A DNA stretch of 64,000 bases, taken from positions 186,001 through 250,000 of the forward strand of contig CAWJMF010000002.1 in NCBI GenBank assembly GCA_963843945.1. The letters run 5' to 3'. The DNA is from CAWJMF01 sp963843945 (GTDB lineage: Bacteria; Vulcanimicrobiota; Vulcanimicrobiia; Vulcanimicrobiales; Vulcanimicrobiaceae). This document shows, piece by piece, positions 35,955 through 45,519 of this stretch. Below the pieces are notes generated by a model. The model was given only the letters and a program-made list of their open reading frames with translations. It ran no database searches and had not been told where the DNA came from. Each line of letters begins with the position of its first letter. Positions within the stretch are counted from its first letter, which is position 1. Made by a program: the position numbers and the translations under genes.

Positions 35955-37328
35955 GTGGGTATCAATCGCGCGATCGGACGGCTGGCGTTGCTCTTCATCG
36001 CCCTCTACCTCGTCCTCGCGCTGCGCCAGGTTTGGGTTCAAGCGGTCGAAGGGCCGCAACTGGCGGACAACCCGCACAATCCGCGCAGCGCGCTGCTCGC
36101 GCCCTACCGCGGTTCGATCGTCGCGCGCGACGGAACCGTCCTGGCCAACTCGACGTCGCGCGGTCGCGCTTACCCGTTCGGCCGGGCGCTCGCGCAGACC
36201 GTCGGGTACGTGTCGACGCGCTACGGAACCTCGGGCCTCGAAGCGGCCTTCGACGCGCAGCTCGCCGCGCGGCCGAGCGCCAACGATCCCTGGAGCCAGT
36301 TGCTCGCCGTTTTCGGAAAAGGGCACGGCACGCAGCGGGGAGCGATGCTCGTCACCACGATCGATCCGGCGGTTCAGCGCGCGCTCTACGAAGGGTTGAG
36401 CGCCTATCCGCGCGCGGCGGGGCTCGCGCTCGATCCGCGTACCGGCGAGGTGCTGGCCGTCGCGAGCTTGCCGAGTTTCGACCCGCAAACGATCGACGCG
36501 GACTTCGCGCAATTGGCGCGCGATCGCTCGAGCCCGTTGCTGAACCGGGCCATCGACGGACTCTATCCGCCCGGTTCGACCTTTAAGATCGTGACCGTTG
36601 CGGACGCGCTCGATGCGGGCGTCGTCACGCTCGACTCGACGTTCGACGACCCCGGCACGTACGCGGTCGGCAACTTCATCGTTCACGACAACGAGGGCGA
36701 GGCAACCGGACACCAAACGCTCGCCGGAGCCTTCGCGTTGTCGAGCAACGTCGACTTCGCACAGATCGCCCTGGCCCTCGGAGTCGATCGCTGGCTCGCC
36801 TACGCGGCGCGCTGGCGGCTGGGCGAGCCGCTCGACTTTACGCTAGCCGCCGCGCGCGACCATTTGCCGGCGCGCGAAACGATCTCGCCGAGCATCCTGG
36901 CGCAGCTGGGCTTCGGCCAAGCCGACCTGACGGTCACGCCGCTGCGCATGGCGCTCGTCGCGGCCACCATCGCCGCCGGCGGCGCGACGCCTCATCCGAC
37001 GCTCGTCCGCTCCGCCGGCGAGTCGCCGCCGCTCGCCAACCCGGTCGACGCCCAGGTTGCGGCCGAAGTCAAGGATCTGATGGTCGGCGTCGTCGTGCGC
37101 GGAACGGGGACGGCCGCCGCGTTGCCGGGCGTCACGGTGGCCGGAAAGACCGGGACCGCCACGAACCCGGCGGGAAGGTCGCACGCATGGTTCGTTGCGT
37201 TCGCGCCGGCCGAGTCGCCGCGGGTGGTGGTCGCAATCGTGGTCGAGAACGCCGGGTACGGCGGCGCGATCGCGGCACCGATCGCGCGCTCCGTGTTGGC
37301 CGCCGCGTTGCGCGTTCCGCGAGGATGA
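35955..37328 (+). CDS. pbpA: Class B penicillin-binding protein (PbpA-like)
   Basis: A D,D-transpeptidase that cross-links peptidoglycan outside the membrane. The 457 residues include an N-terminal anchor (LALLFIALYLVLALRQVW), an N-terminal module (PYRGSIVARDGTVLA), and the transpeptidase domain with all three motifs: active-site Ser in GSTFK, SSN, and KTGTA. The size and the pairing with a downstream PASTA kinase match the pbpA-pknB arrangement of Actinobacteria and relatives. GTG start. Confidence 0.93.
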   Translation: MGINRAIGRLALLFIALYLVLALRQVWVQAVEGPQLADNPHNPRSALLAPYRGSIVARDGTVLANSTSRGRAYPFGRALAQTVGYVSTRYGTSGLEAAFDAQLAARPSANDPWSQLLAVFGKGHGTQRGAMLVTTIDPAVQRALYEGLSAYPRAAGLALDPRTGEVLAVASLPSFDPQTIDADFAQLARDRSSPLLNRAIDGLYPPGSTFKIVTVADALDAGVVTLDSTFDDPGTYAVGNFIVHDNEGEATGHQTLAGAFALSSNVDFAQIALALGVDRWLAYAARWRLGEPLDFTLAAARDHLPARETISPSILAQLGFGQADLTVTPLRMALVAATIAAGGATPHPTLVRSAGESPPLANPVDAQVAAEVKDLMVGVVVRGTGTAAALPGVTVAGKTGTATNPAGRSHAWFVAFAPAESPRVVVAIVVENAGYGGAIAAPIARSVLAAALRVPRG

Positions 37329-37331
37329 GGC

Positions 37332-39428
37332 GTGGTCGAGCGTAATCTGAGCGAGCGCTACCGGCTCGAGGGACGCATCGGTCAAGGCGGGATGGCCACG
37401 GTGTACGCGGGCATGGACACGGTCCTGCGCCGCCGCGTCGCGATCAAGATCTTGCGCCCGCAATTTGCCGAAGACGAGGAATTCGTGAGGCGCTTCTACA
37501 CCGAAGCGCAACACGCGGCGAAGCTCTCGCATCCGAACATCGTCAACATCTACGACGTCGGCCGCGAAGGCGAAACGTATTTCATCGTCATGGAACTCGT
37601 CGACGGTTCGACGCTCGCCGAGATGATCGAAAGCGACGGGCGTTTGCCCGAGGCGGTCGCGATCGACTTCGCGGCACAGATTTGCAACGGGCTGGCCTAC
37701 GCGCACCGTCAAGGCCTCTTGCACCGGGACATCAAGCCGGCCAACATCCTGGTCGCCAAAGACGACGTCGTCAAGATCTCGGACTTCGGCATCGCGCGCG
37801 CGGTCACGACCCAGACCGTAACGATCACGCAGCCCGGCATGGTGATGGGCAGCGTCTTCTACCTGTCGCCGGAGCAGGCGCAAGGCCGCGAGCTCGACGA
37901 GACCTCCGACTTGTACAGCCTGGGCGTCGTGTTGTATCAGATGCTGAGCGGGAAGCTGCCGTACACGGGCGAGTCGCCGGTCACCGTCGCGCTCAAGCAC
38001 GTTTCGAGTCCGGTCCCTTCGATCGAGAACGACGAGCCCGACATCAGCCCGGCGCTCGCGGCGATCGTGCGTAAGTTGCTGCAGAAAGAACCGGAAGCGC
38101 GCTTTCACTCGGCGATGGAACTCGCCACGGCGTTGCGCGCCGCGCGCGAGCACCCGCTGGTGACGACCCCGTTCGACGTTCCCGCGCGCGCTTCGGACGC
38201 GCCGCCGGCGACGATTCCCAATCCGAAGCCACGCGTCTCGCGCCATCCCGACGGTTCGCTCGTGCGGCGCAGCCAAACCGCGCAAGTCGACGAGAGCGAG
38301 CCGGCCGCGCGGCGCGGCTTGGGCGTACCGGCGCTCGTCGCGCTCGCGGTGCTCGCGGTGCTGGCGGTCGGGGGCGGATATTTCTTCGCGGCCCGGCCGG
38401 GCGGCTTTCTCGCCAAACCGCAGCCGATCGCCGTCGAGAATTTCGTGGGCAAACCGGTCGACGAGGCCGAGCAAAAGTTGACGGCAGCAGGCTTGGCGTT
38501 TCAAGTCGTGTCGGTTGCGAGCGACGTCGTCCCGGCCGACCGCGTCGTGCGGCAGGACCCGCCGCCGGCCACGAACCTCGTGCCGCACGGCGTCGTGCAG
38601 CTTTTCGTCAGCACGGGTTTGCCGATGGTCGAACTGATCGACTTGCGGCAGTACTCGCGCGCGGATGCCGAGCGCTACCTGCGCAACGCACGGCTCGTTC
38701 CCAAAGTCAACGAGCGTTTCGACAAAGCGCCGAAAGGCACCGTGCTTTCGCAGCTGCCCTTACCGAACAGCAAGGTACCGATTCGCTCCAGCGTCATGCT
38801 GGTGGTTTCGCAGGGCGAACGGCCGGTCGCCTTACCCGACGTCGTCACGCAACTCGTCAGCGACGCCACGCCCGAACTCGCAAAGCTGGGCCTCAAGCTC
38901 GAGGTCAGCGAACGCACGCCCAACGACAATATCCCAGCCGACGTGATCGCATCGCAGAATCCCGCTGCCGGCACCAAAGTCCCGCCCGGTTCGACGGTCA
39001 GCGTCGTGGTCAGCGCCGGTCCGCCGCAATTCCCGCTCCAAGACTTCGCCTCGAGCGGCGCGCTCGACGCCGCGCAGAAGCTGCAGAGCTTGGGTTTGGT
39101 CGTTCGTTACACGTACATCGTCGATCCGAGTCAGACCAGCGGGACCATCTTGCGGCAAGACCCCGCGCCCGGCGCTTCGGTCGCGAAGGGCGCGGCCGTC
39201 ACGCTGTCGGTCGTCGTGCCGGGCGACGTCCCCGACGTCACCGGCAAGGGTGTCGACGACGCACGCACCGCGCTCCAAAATGCGGGCTACAAGATCGGCA
39301 GCGTGGCGTACACGCAAGGCGCTCCGCAAGGGACGGTCGTGCGCACCGAGCCCGCCGCCGGCACGGCGCTGCGACCCGGCGAGACGGTCAATCTTTACGT
39401 CAGCGGCGCGACGCCGGCCGGCAATTAG
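37332..39428 (+). CDS. pknB: PknB-type Ser/Thr protein kinase with five PASTA repeats
   Basis: A ~698-residue receptor kinase. Kinase domain residues ~9-275: GQGGMATVY loop, catalytic Lys in VAIKIL, HRDIKPANILV, DFGIAR, and SPEQAQG. A juxtamembrane linker precedes one membrane helix (ALVALAVLAVLAVGGGYFFA, ~332-352). Outside are five PASTA-like units, each ~65 residues with the late V.S.G pattern; these bind peptidoglycan fragments in known homologues. GTG start 3 bp after pbpA. It likely coordinates cell-wall growth with its neighbour. Confidence 0.94.
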   Translation: MVERNLSERYRLEGRIGQGGMATVYAGMDTVLRRRVAIKILRPQFAEDEEFVRRFYTEAQHAAKLSHPNIVNIYDVGREGETYFIVMELVDGSTLAEMIESDGRLPEAVAIDFAAQICNGLAYAHRQGLLHRDIKPANILVAKDDVVKISDFGIARAVTTQTVTITQPGMVMGSVFYLSPEQAQGRELDETSDLYSLGVVLYQMLSGKLPYTGESPVTVALKHVSSPVPSIENDEPDISPALAAIVRKLLQKEPEARFHSAMELATALRAAREHPLVTTPFDVPARASDAPPATIPNPKPRVSRHPDGSLVRRSQTAQVDESEPAARRGLGVPALVALAVLAVLAVGGGYFFAARPGGFLAKPQPIAVENFVGKPVDEAEQKLTAAGLAFQVVSVASDVVPADRVVRQDPPPATNLVPHGVVQLFVSTGLPMVELIDLRQYSRADAERYLRNARLVPKVNERFDKAPKGTVLSQLPLPNSKVPIRSSVMLVVSQGERPVALPDVVTQLVSDATPELAKLGLKLEVSERTPNDNIPADVIASQNPAAGTKVPPGSTVSVVVSAGPPQFPLQDFASSGALDAAQKLQSLGLVVRYTYIVDPSQTSGTILRQDPAPGASVAKGAAVTLSVVVPGDVPDVTGKGVDDARTALQNAGYKIGSVAYTQGAPQGTVVRTEPAAGTALRPGETVNLYVSGATPAGN

Positions 39429-39429
39429 G

Positions 39430-39946
39430 GTGCGCATTCTGGGCGTCGATCCCGGTTTGCGTGTGACCGGTTACGGCGCGATCGAACTCGGCCCGCGCGA
39501 AGCCCACCTGATCGAAGCCGGCGTGATCGCGCCCGATCCGGGCGACCCGCTCGAGCGCCGGCTCGGCACGCTCTACGACGAGCTCTGCGCGGTCGTGAGC
39601 GCGACGCGGCCCGACGTGATGGTCATCGAAGAGTTGTGGACCGCCTATCGCAACCCGACGACCGCAGTGTTGATGGGCCACGCGCGCGGCGTCCTTTGCC
39701 TGGCCGCCCACGCGGCCGGCGTACGCGTGCGCCATCTCGGTGCACTCGCACGTCAAACGCGTCTTGGTCGGGTCGGGAGCCGCGCGTAAAGACCAAGTCA
39801 AGCGCATGGTCATGCGGCAGCTCGGCTTGGTGGCGACGCCCGAGCCGAACGACGTTTCCGACGCGCTCGCGCTGGCGCTCGCGCTGGCCAACATCGAACG
39901 CACCGAAGCGCGACTCGGCCCTCTCAGCGCCGCGCTAACCCACTGA
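39430..39946 (+). CDS. ruvC: Holliday junction resolvase RuvC, one +1 frameshift in the assembled sequence
   Basis: Endonuclease that resolves Holliday junctions with RuvAB. VRILGVDPGLRVTGYG carries the first catalytic Asp, VMVIEELW a catalytic Glu, and the late NDVSDALALALA another Asp of the active site. About 171 residues after repair. Near 39739 one base is extra: AGVRVRHL continues as HSHVKRVLVGSGAARKDQV in the +1 frame. GTG start, directly after pknB; first of the ruvCAB operon. Confidence 0.92.
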
Positions 39947-39964
39947 CCGTGGTAAGATAAAGCG

Positions 39965-40594
39965 ATGTTCTCGCGGATAACGGGCACGGTCGCCGAGCGC
40001 TCGCAATCGAGCGTCCTGCTCGACGCCGGCGGCCTCGGATACGAAGTGATTTTGCCGCCCTGTGTCGTCGAGAAGCTGCCGCCCGGTACCGGCGAACGCG
40101 TCACGCTCGAGATCTATCCCGCCTTCAATCTCGAGGGAAACAGCGGACGGTTTACGTTTTTCGGCTTTACGAATGCGGTCGAGCGGGAATTCTTCGAGGC
40201 CTTGATCAGCGTCGCGAGCATCGGCCCGAAGACGGCCGCGCGTGCCTTCTCGGAGCCGATGGCGCGCATCGCGCGGGCGATCGACGCGGGCGACTACGGC
40301 TTCTTGGTGAAGCTGCCGGGCATCGGTCAGCAGAAGGCGCGCGACATCGTTGCCAAGCTGCAAGGCAAAGTTACGAAGTTCTTGTTGATCCAAGACGCCG
40401 AGCCGCGTCCGGCGGCGGGCATCCCCGACTTCGCCGGCGAGGCGCTGGCGGTGCTGTTGCAACTCGAATACCGCCGCGGCGAAGCCGAGTCGATGATCGA
40501 GGAAACGCTGCGCACCAATCCGCAGCTGGGCGACGCGGAGTCGCTCCTGACCGAAGTCTACCGCCTGAAGAATCGGCGAGCCGAGGCGTCATGA
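39965..40594 (+). CDS. ruvA: Holliday junction branch migration protein RuvA
   Basis: A 209-residue tetrameric junction-binding subunit. It has the OB-fold N-terminus (MFSRITGTVAER), the helix-hairpin-helix pair (ALISVASIGPKTAARAF and LVKLPGIGQQKARDIVAKL) and a C-terminal RuvB-binding domain (AVLLQLEYRRGEAES). ATG start; its stop overlaps ruvB. Confidence 0.95.
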   Translation: MFSRITGTVAERSQSSVLLDAGGLGYEVILPPCVVEKLPPGTGERVTLEIYPAFNLEGNSGRFTFFGFTNAVEREFFEALISVASIGPKTAARAFSEPMARIARAIDAGDYGFLVKLPGIGQQKARDIVAKLQGKVTKFLLIQDAEPRPAAGIPDFAGEALAVLLQLEYRRGEAESMIEETLRTNPQLGDAESLLTEVYRLKNRRAEAS

Positions 40595-41664
40595 GCGAGG
40601 CAAGCTCGAAGCGTCGCCGTCTGCTCGGTCCCGAGGATACGGACCGGATCGTCGCCCCCGAAACGGCCGCGCTCGAAGAGGAGGTTCTCGGTGCGACGCT
40701 CCGCCCGCGCTCGTTCGACGAGTACGTCGGTCAGACGACCGTCGTCGAGAACCTCAAGATCGCGATCGATGCGGCGCGCCGGCGCGGCGAGCCGCTCGAA
40801 CACGTGCTCTTTTACGGGCCGCCGGGCCTTGGGAAGACGACGCTGGCTTCGTTGATCGCGCGCGACATGGGGCGCTCGCTGCGCCCGACCTCGGGCCCGA
40901 CCCTCGAAAAGCCGAAGGACCTCGTCGGCATCCTCACCTCGCTGCAAGAAGGCGACGTGCTGTTCATCGACGAGATCCACCGGCTCGGCGGCGTCGTGGA
41001 AGAGTACCTCTATCCGGCCATGGAAGATTTTCGCATCGACGTGGTCATGGACAGCGGCGCCTACGCCAAGACCTACAAATTGCCGCTCGAGCGCTTCAGC
41101 TTGATCGGTGCGACGACGCGCGCGGGGATGCTGTCGGCGCCGCTGCGCGAGCGCTTCGGCATCGCGTACCACCTCGATTACTACAGTGCCGAAGAGCTCG
41201 AGCGGATCGTGGTGCGCAGCGCGGGCGTGCTCGGCATTCCGATCGAGCCCGAGGGCGCGCGCGCGATCGCGCGACGCAGCCGCGGAACGCCGCGCATCGC
41301 GAATCGCTTACTGCGGCGCGTGCGCGACTACGCCGAGGTTCGGGCCGGGGGCACGATCACGCTCGAGGTCGCCGACGAAGCGCTGCGGCGCGAAGGCGTC
41401 GACGAACTCGGTCTCGACCGGCTCGACCGCGCCTTCATGCGCACGATCGCCGAGCAGTATCGCGGCGGACCGGTCGGAATCTCGGCGATCGCCGCTACGC
41501 TAACCGAAGATGCCGAAACGCTCGAGGACGTCGTCGAACCGTTCTTGCTCAAGCTCGGGCTGGTCGTGCGGACCGCCAGCGGGCGGAAGGTGACGCCCGA
41601 GGCGTACGCGCACTTGCAGCTCAGCCCGCCGCGCGGCGAGAGCCGTCAGGAGCGGCTGCTCTAA
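40591..41664 (+). CDS. ruvB: Holliday junction DNA helicase RuvB
   Basis: A 357-residue AAA+ motor of branch migration. Walker A GPPGLGKTT, Walker B LFIDEIHRL, sensor 1 LIGATTRAGML, Arg finger region PLRERFG, and the C-terminal winged helix (EQYRGGPVGISAIAATL). No frameshift despite strong conservation, which contrasts with ruvC next to it. ATG in an ATGA overlap with ruvA. Confidence 0.96.
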   Translation: MSEASSKRRRLLGPEDTDRIVAPETAALEEEVLGATLRPRSFDEYVGQTTVVENLKIAIDAARRRGEPLEHVLFYGPPGLGKTTLASLIARDMGRSLRPTSGPTLEKPKDLVGILTSLQEGDVLFIDEIHRLGGVVEEYLYPAMEDFRIDVVMDSGAYAKTYKLPLERFSLIGATTRAGMLSAPLRERFGIAYHLDYYSAEELERIVVRSAGVLGIPIEPEGARAIARRSRGTPRIANRLLRRVRDYAEVRAGGTITLEVADEALRREGVDELGLDRLDRAFMRTIAEQYRGGPVGISAIAATLTEDAETLEDVVEPFLLKLGLVVRTASGRKVTPEAYAHLQLSPPRGESRQERLL

Positions 41665-41667
41665 AGC

Positions 41668-42678
41668 GTGCGGCGGCGCGCCTTCCTCGCCGCGGGTTCG
41701 GCAGCGCTCTGCGCGCTTGCGCCCGGCGCGGCGGACGCGACCGGCGGAGTCGACGTCGGTGAAGAGCGCGTCGCGCACGAGATGCGCGTGCTGCTCGCCG
41801 CCGGAACGTTCGCACCGGCAGTTCCCGTCGACGCTTGGCACTTTGCTTGGAACGGCGCGAGCTACCGGGGCGGCGCCGAGAACGTCACGCTCGCCGACGG
41901 CCGCACGGGCCTCGTCAACACGGTGCCGCTCGACGCGTACCTGTACGGCGTCGTCAGCCGCGAGGTCTCGGCTTCGTGGCCGCGCGGCGCGCAGGAGACC
42001 CAAGCGATCGTGGCGCGGACGTACGCGCTCGGAAAGCTGCGTCCCGCGCAAGCCTACGACGTCGTGGCGAGCGAGAGCGATCAGCGCTACGGCGGCATCG
42101 TCGCGGAGACGGTCGAAGGGCGGGCCGCCGTCGACGCGACCGCGGGAAAGATCGTAACCTACCTCGCCGCACCCGCCCGAGTCGCCTACGGCTCGTGTTG
42201 CGGCGGGCACAGCGCCGATGCGGCGAGCGTCTGGGGCACGAGCTTTCCGTACTTACGCGGCGTCGCCGATCCGAATTGTGCGGGCACCCCGGAATACCGT
42301 TGGCAATTGGATCTTGCGCCTTCTACGCTGGCCGCGGCGCTTGGAGCGACTTTCGCCGCGATCGGCGGCCTGCAATCCGCCGCATTGCGCGATCTCGACG
42401 ATAGCGGACGGCCCCGCGAAATTGCGCTTACCGGAAGCGCCGGCTCGCTCGCCGTCACGACGCGCGCCTTTCGCGATGCGCTCGGAACGGGTGTCGTTCG
42501 GAGTACCTTTCTGCTGGCCGCCTCGGTTCGCGGCGGCGGCTTGCACCTCGACGGTGCCGGACGCGGCCACGGCGTCGGCCTCTGCCAATGGGGCGCGCGC
42601 GTCCTGGGTGCCGGCGGCTGGAGCGCGGCGGACATCGTCGCCTTTTATTTTCCGGGAACCGCGCTTGGCGAGGCCTAA
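41668..42678 (+). CDS. SpoIID/LytB-domain exported protein
   Basis: A ~336-residue protein with a Tat/Sec-like signal (RRRAFLAAGSAALCALAPGAADA). The SpoIID domain is recognised by VPLDAYLYGVVSREVSASWP, ETQAIVARTYAL, YGSCCGGHSADAASVWG and the final GRGHGVGLCQWGARVLG. SpoIID-type proteins are lytic transglycosylases acting on denuded peptidoglycan; outside sporulation their role is not clear. Start GTG, three bases after ruvB. Confidence 0.9.
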   Translation: MRRRAFLAAGSAALCALAPGAADATGGVDVGEERVAHEMRVLLAAGTFAPAVPVDAWHFAWNGASYRGGAENVTLADGRTGLVNTVPLDAYLYGVVSREVSASWPRGAQETQAIVARTYALGKLRPAQAYDVVASESDQRYGGIVAETVEGRAAVDATAGKIVTYLAAPARVAYGSCCGGHSADAASVWGTSFPYLRGVADPNCAGTPEYRWQLDLAPSTLAAALGATFAAIGGLQSAALRDLDDSGRPREIALTGSAGSLAVTTRAFRDALGTGVVRSTFLLAASVRGGGLHLDGAGRGHGVGLCQWGARVLGAGGWSAADIVAFYFPGTALGEA

Positions 42679-42689
42679 CGTTGCTCAGC

Positions 42690-43211
42690 ATGAGCTTTGC
42701 GAAACGAACTGCTGACCGGCTGCTGCTCGGCGCGCTCGTAGCGGCGTCGCTCGCAGGGCCGGCCGCCGCGCAACCGCTTTTTTGGGGCGCTCTCAGCGTG
42801 AGCGCGGCACCCGCGCAGCCGGCTGCCGACGCTTGGATCCGCGTTTCGGTTACCAACACATCGCGTCAGACGCATAGCTTCGACGCACAGCCGATGTGCC
42901 GCTTGAGCGACTTGGTCGTGACGGATTCGCGCGGTATGCTTCAAGTCCCAGGAGAAAAGTGTGCGGCTCCGGTGCCGCCGAACGAGGTGGGCTTCGTGGT
43001 GCCCCCGGTTCGGCTGCCGTCCGACGGCATCTGGTATGGGCCGCCGCTCAACGCTCGTCCCGATGGAGCCGAACCACTCTCGTTCTGGGGTTACCGGCTG
43101 CTTCCCGGAACCTACACGATCTACGCGCTTCCAACACCGGCGCTCTGGCCGGGCCAAGCGTTCGCGAAGGACTCAGGCACCGCCAACGCCATCACCATCA
43201 CGCTACGCTAA
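42690..43211 (+). CDS. Exported hypothetical protein
   Basis: A 173-residue protein with a signal peptide (LLLGALVAASLAGPAAA) and an Ig-like beta-rich mature domain (AWIRVSVTNTSRQTHSFD ... GTYTIYALPTPALWPGQ). Two cysteines (MCRL, KCAAP) could form a disulfide. It follows the SpoIID-like gene by 11 bp. No family recognised. Confidence 0.65.
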   Translation: MSFAKRTADRLLLGALVAASLAGPAAAQPLFWGALSVSAAPAQPAADAWIRVSVTNTSRQTHSFDAQPMCRLSDLVVTDSRGMLQVPGEKCAAPVPPNEVGFVVPPVRLPSDGIWYGPPLNARPDGAEPLSFWGYRLLPGTYTIYALPTPALWPGQAFAKDSGTANAITITLR

Positions 43212-43561
43212 AGCGGCGTCGCGAGCTGCCAATCGTTGCCGCACGGATCTTTGATCATCGCGCGGCGGTGACCGTACGGCGTGTCGCAGGGTTCCTCGAG
43301 CGAGGTCGCGCCGGCCGCGAGTGCGCGCGCATACGTCGCCTCGACGTCGTCGACGTACAGGTAGAAAAAGGAGGCGGTTGCGTCACGCGGGCCCGTGGCG
43401 CTTATCATGACGAGCGAGTCGCCGATGCGCAACTCTGAAGGTTGCTCGGACGCAAACTCCCCGCTCGCCGCGAAGGCGTGCTTGAGGAACGCCACGAGTT
43501 TCGCCGGCTCCGCGACGACGAGCCGAGGCGTGATGCTATGCCAGCCGTGCGGAATCGACAT
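43208..43561 (-). CDS. PhnB/VOC-type glyoxalase-like protein
   Basis: A 117-residue VOC protein: TPRLVVAEPAKLVAFLKHAF at the start, FFYLYVDDVEATYARALAAGATSLEEP in the middle and KDPCGNDWQL at the end, the usual PhnB-like order. Substrate unknown. It overlaps the 3' end of the plus-strand gene by 4 bp. Confidence 0.82.
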   Translation of the reverse strand: MSIPHGWHSITPRLVVAEPAKLVAFLKHAFAASGEFASEQPSELRIGDSLVMISATGPRDATASFFYLYVDDVEATYARALAAGATSLEEPCDTPYGHRRAMIKDPCGNDWQLATPL

Positions 43562-43633
43562 GCGGGCTCTCCTCCTTGGCGGCGACCTTTTGGAAATGCC
43601 GCGCTAACGCCGGAGTTTTACGCTCGTTCTCGC

Positions 43634-44332
43634 ATGGCAACGCATTTTCCGGGGACGGCGCGCAACGGGCGCGGCACGGCGTGGCTCGAGATCTTGATCG
43701 CACTGAGCATCTTGCTGCCGCTGTTGCTGCTGCTCGTCGCGCTGTTCCGTTCGGGTTCGTCGCTGGTGGCCGGAGCCGCGCGTCACGGCGCGAATCGCAG
43801 CCAACTGGCCGAGCTGACCGCGCGTTGGGAAAACGAGGCCGGCTCGGCGTGGGCGATCTTCACGCCCGCCGCCGACGTTCTCGGCGCCCCGAACTGTACC
43901 GCCGGCAGCGCCGGCACGTGTAACGAGGTCGATTTCTTTACGCGCGATCCCGGCGGTGCGGCGCATTTCTGGGCTTGGCGCTTCGATCCGGCGGCACAAA
44001 CGCTGCAACGCTACACCTACGCCGATGCCCTTGATCCGGCGGCGACGCTGGCCGCGAGCGGACCGCCGCTGCGCGGCGTCACGGCCTTCGAAGCACATCG
44101 CGCGGCCGCGAGTTCGCTCGTCGTTCCGGCGCTGCACGGCTACGTTCCGAAGGACGTCACGTTCAATCTCGGCTTTCTCGCGGTCGATGGGGGAAATGCG
44201 TTGACGGTCATCGAGGTCGCAAACGCCGCCGGGCGCACCCTGCGCGAATACTTACCGAGCGTGACGCCGAGCGGCTTCGACATCGTGGTGGGCACGTTCA
44301 CGCCGCCGCCGCAGCAGCACGATGGCCGCTGA
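43634..44332 (+). CDS. Pseudopilin-like protein (minor pilin cassette, gene 1)
   Basis: A 232-residue protein with an N-terminal hydrophobic helix (WLEILIALSILLPLLLLLVAL) carrying the Glu typical of position 5 of prepilins and a basic leader, but with an unusual GTAW|LE cleavage context. The large periplasmic head contains a disulfide candidate (NCTAGSAGTCN). It begins a run of four short genes with type IV pilin or type II pseudopilin features; the overlapping order suggests one operon. Confidence 0.65.
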   Translation: MATHFPGTARNGRGTAWLEILIALSILLPLLLLLVALFRSGSSLVAGAARHGANRSQLAELTARWENEAGSAWAIFTPAADVLGAPNCTAGSAGTCNEVDFFTRDPGGAAHFWAWRFDPAAQTLQRYTYADALDPAATLAASGPPLRGVTAFEAHRAAASSLVVPALHGYVPKDVTFNLGFLAVDGGNALTVIEVANAAGRTLREYLPSVTPSGFDIVVGTFTPPPQQHDGR

Positions 44333-44801
44333 GTCGCGCCCAGCCCGGTCGCCGCGCGAACGCGGGCAAAGCCTCATCGAAGCGCTCGTCGCGCTCGGCA
44401 TCTTCTCGCTCGTGTTCGGCGCGGCGCTCGCCGCGCTCGGAACGGTCTCGCGCGGGAAAGGTTTGGACGAGGGACGCGCGGCCGCTGCCGACGTTGCGGC
44501 CAACGCGGCGGCGGAGTTGCGTGCGGCCTGCGAATACGATCCCGTCGCGCTCGCCGCCGTGGGCGAGGCGGCTTGGAGCGTGCTTCCGCCCGCGCCACCG
44601 CCCGGCGGATCGCCCGCCGACGGCGCGCCCGTGACGCTGGCGACGACCGTCGCAGCCCAGCAAGACGGCGCGCTGGTTCTCGGGTTGTCGTTCGCTTCGG
44701 CGCGCTCGAGCGGCTCGACGAAGCTCGTTCTGCAGCAATACGCACCGGCGCCCGGAACGCAAGTCTTCAGCGTCGCTGCAACGCAGGCGCCGAGCCCGTA
44801 G
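44322..44801 (+). CDS. Prepilin-type protein (minor pilin cassette, gene 2)
   Basis: A 159-residue protein. GQSLIEALVALGIFSLVFG is a classic prepilin peptidase site (G|xxxxE) and pilin helix after a basic 14-residue leader. The head is short and Ala-rich. It overlaps the previous gene by 11 bp. Probably a PilV/GspI-like minor subunit. Confidence 0.78.
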   Translation: MAAESRPARSPRERGQSLIEALVALGIFSLVFGAALAALGTVSRGKGLDEGRAAAADVAANAAAELRAACEYDPVALAAVGEAAWSVLPPAPPPGGSPADGAPVTLATTVAAQQDGALVLGLSFASARSSGSTKLVLQQYAPAPGTQVFSVAATQAPSP

Positions 44802-44802
44802 C

Positions 44803-45519
44803 ATGTATCTCTCGGTGCTTTTCGGTTTGCTCGCACTCGCCGGGATCGCCTTGGGCGGTTTAGAACTTGCGACCTCGCTCGCCGCCGCGGCCGAGCGTCA
44901 CGCGGCGCTGCGTTATGCCGATCTCGCGCTCGAACAAGCACGCCGTGCCCTCGTCGCGCAAATCGCCGCGCAGGTCAAGAGCGGCACGCCGGACGGCCCG
45001 TTCGTCGTGCCGAGCCCCGATCCGCTCGCGCCCATCTGTGTCGTGCCGTTCGGCGCGAGCGCAGCGCCCTGCGGGTTTTCGCTGCGAACGAGCGTGTCGC
45101 TCCTCGGTCAAACGGGCGCGGCCGCCGCGCCGAACGAAGTCGCTCGAAACGTGCAGCGCGCCGCCGGTGCGAACGAGAACCGGCTGGCCGCCAAGATCTC
45201 GGCAATCGTCGTGTCGCCTGCAGGCACGGTCGTGCGCAGCCGCACGCTGGTCTTGCGCACGTATCCCGCCCCGCCCTACGCCTCGGACGACGGCAGCGAC
45301 GAACCGGACGTCGGCGGGATCGTCAGCGGCGACAGCGGCGGAACGTGCGACGGCAGTGCGGCTTGCGGCGGCGTCGACGCGCGCGTCCACGCGAAGCTGA
45401 TCTGCAGCGACCCGCTCGATCCGTCGCGCTGTGCCGGCGTGCCCGATCGCTACGTCGACAATTTTCAAAATGAGAATTGGCAAAACGCTCACGCCGTTCC
45501 GCAAGTCTGGTCCGAATGA
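44803..45519 (+). CDS. Pilus-assembly-associated membrane protein (cassette gene 3)
   Basis: A 238-residue protein with one N-terminal membrane helix (MYLSVLFGLLALAGIALGGLELA) but no obvious prepilin site, and an exported head containing several cysteines (CDGSAACGG, ICSDPLDPSRC). Its position between two prepilin genes suggests a PilX-like minor component. Its stop overlaps the next ATG. Confidence 0.6.
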   Translation: MYLSVLFGLLALAGIALGGLELATSLAAAAERHAALRYADLALEQARRALVAQIAAQVKSGTPDGPFVVPSPDPLAPICVVPFGASAAPCGFSLRTSVSLLGQTGAAAAPNEVARNVQRAAGANENRLAAKISAIVVSPAGTVVRSRTLVLRTYPAPPYASDDGSDEPDVGGIVSGDSGGTCDGSAACGGVDARVHAKLICSDPLDPSRCAGVPDRYVDNFQNENWQNAHAVPQVWSE

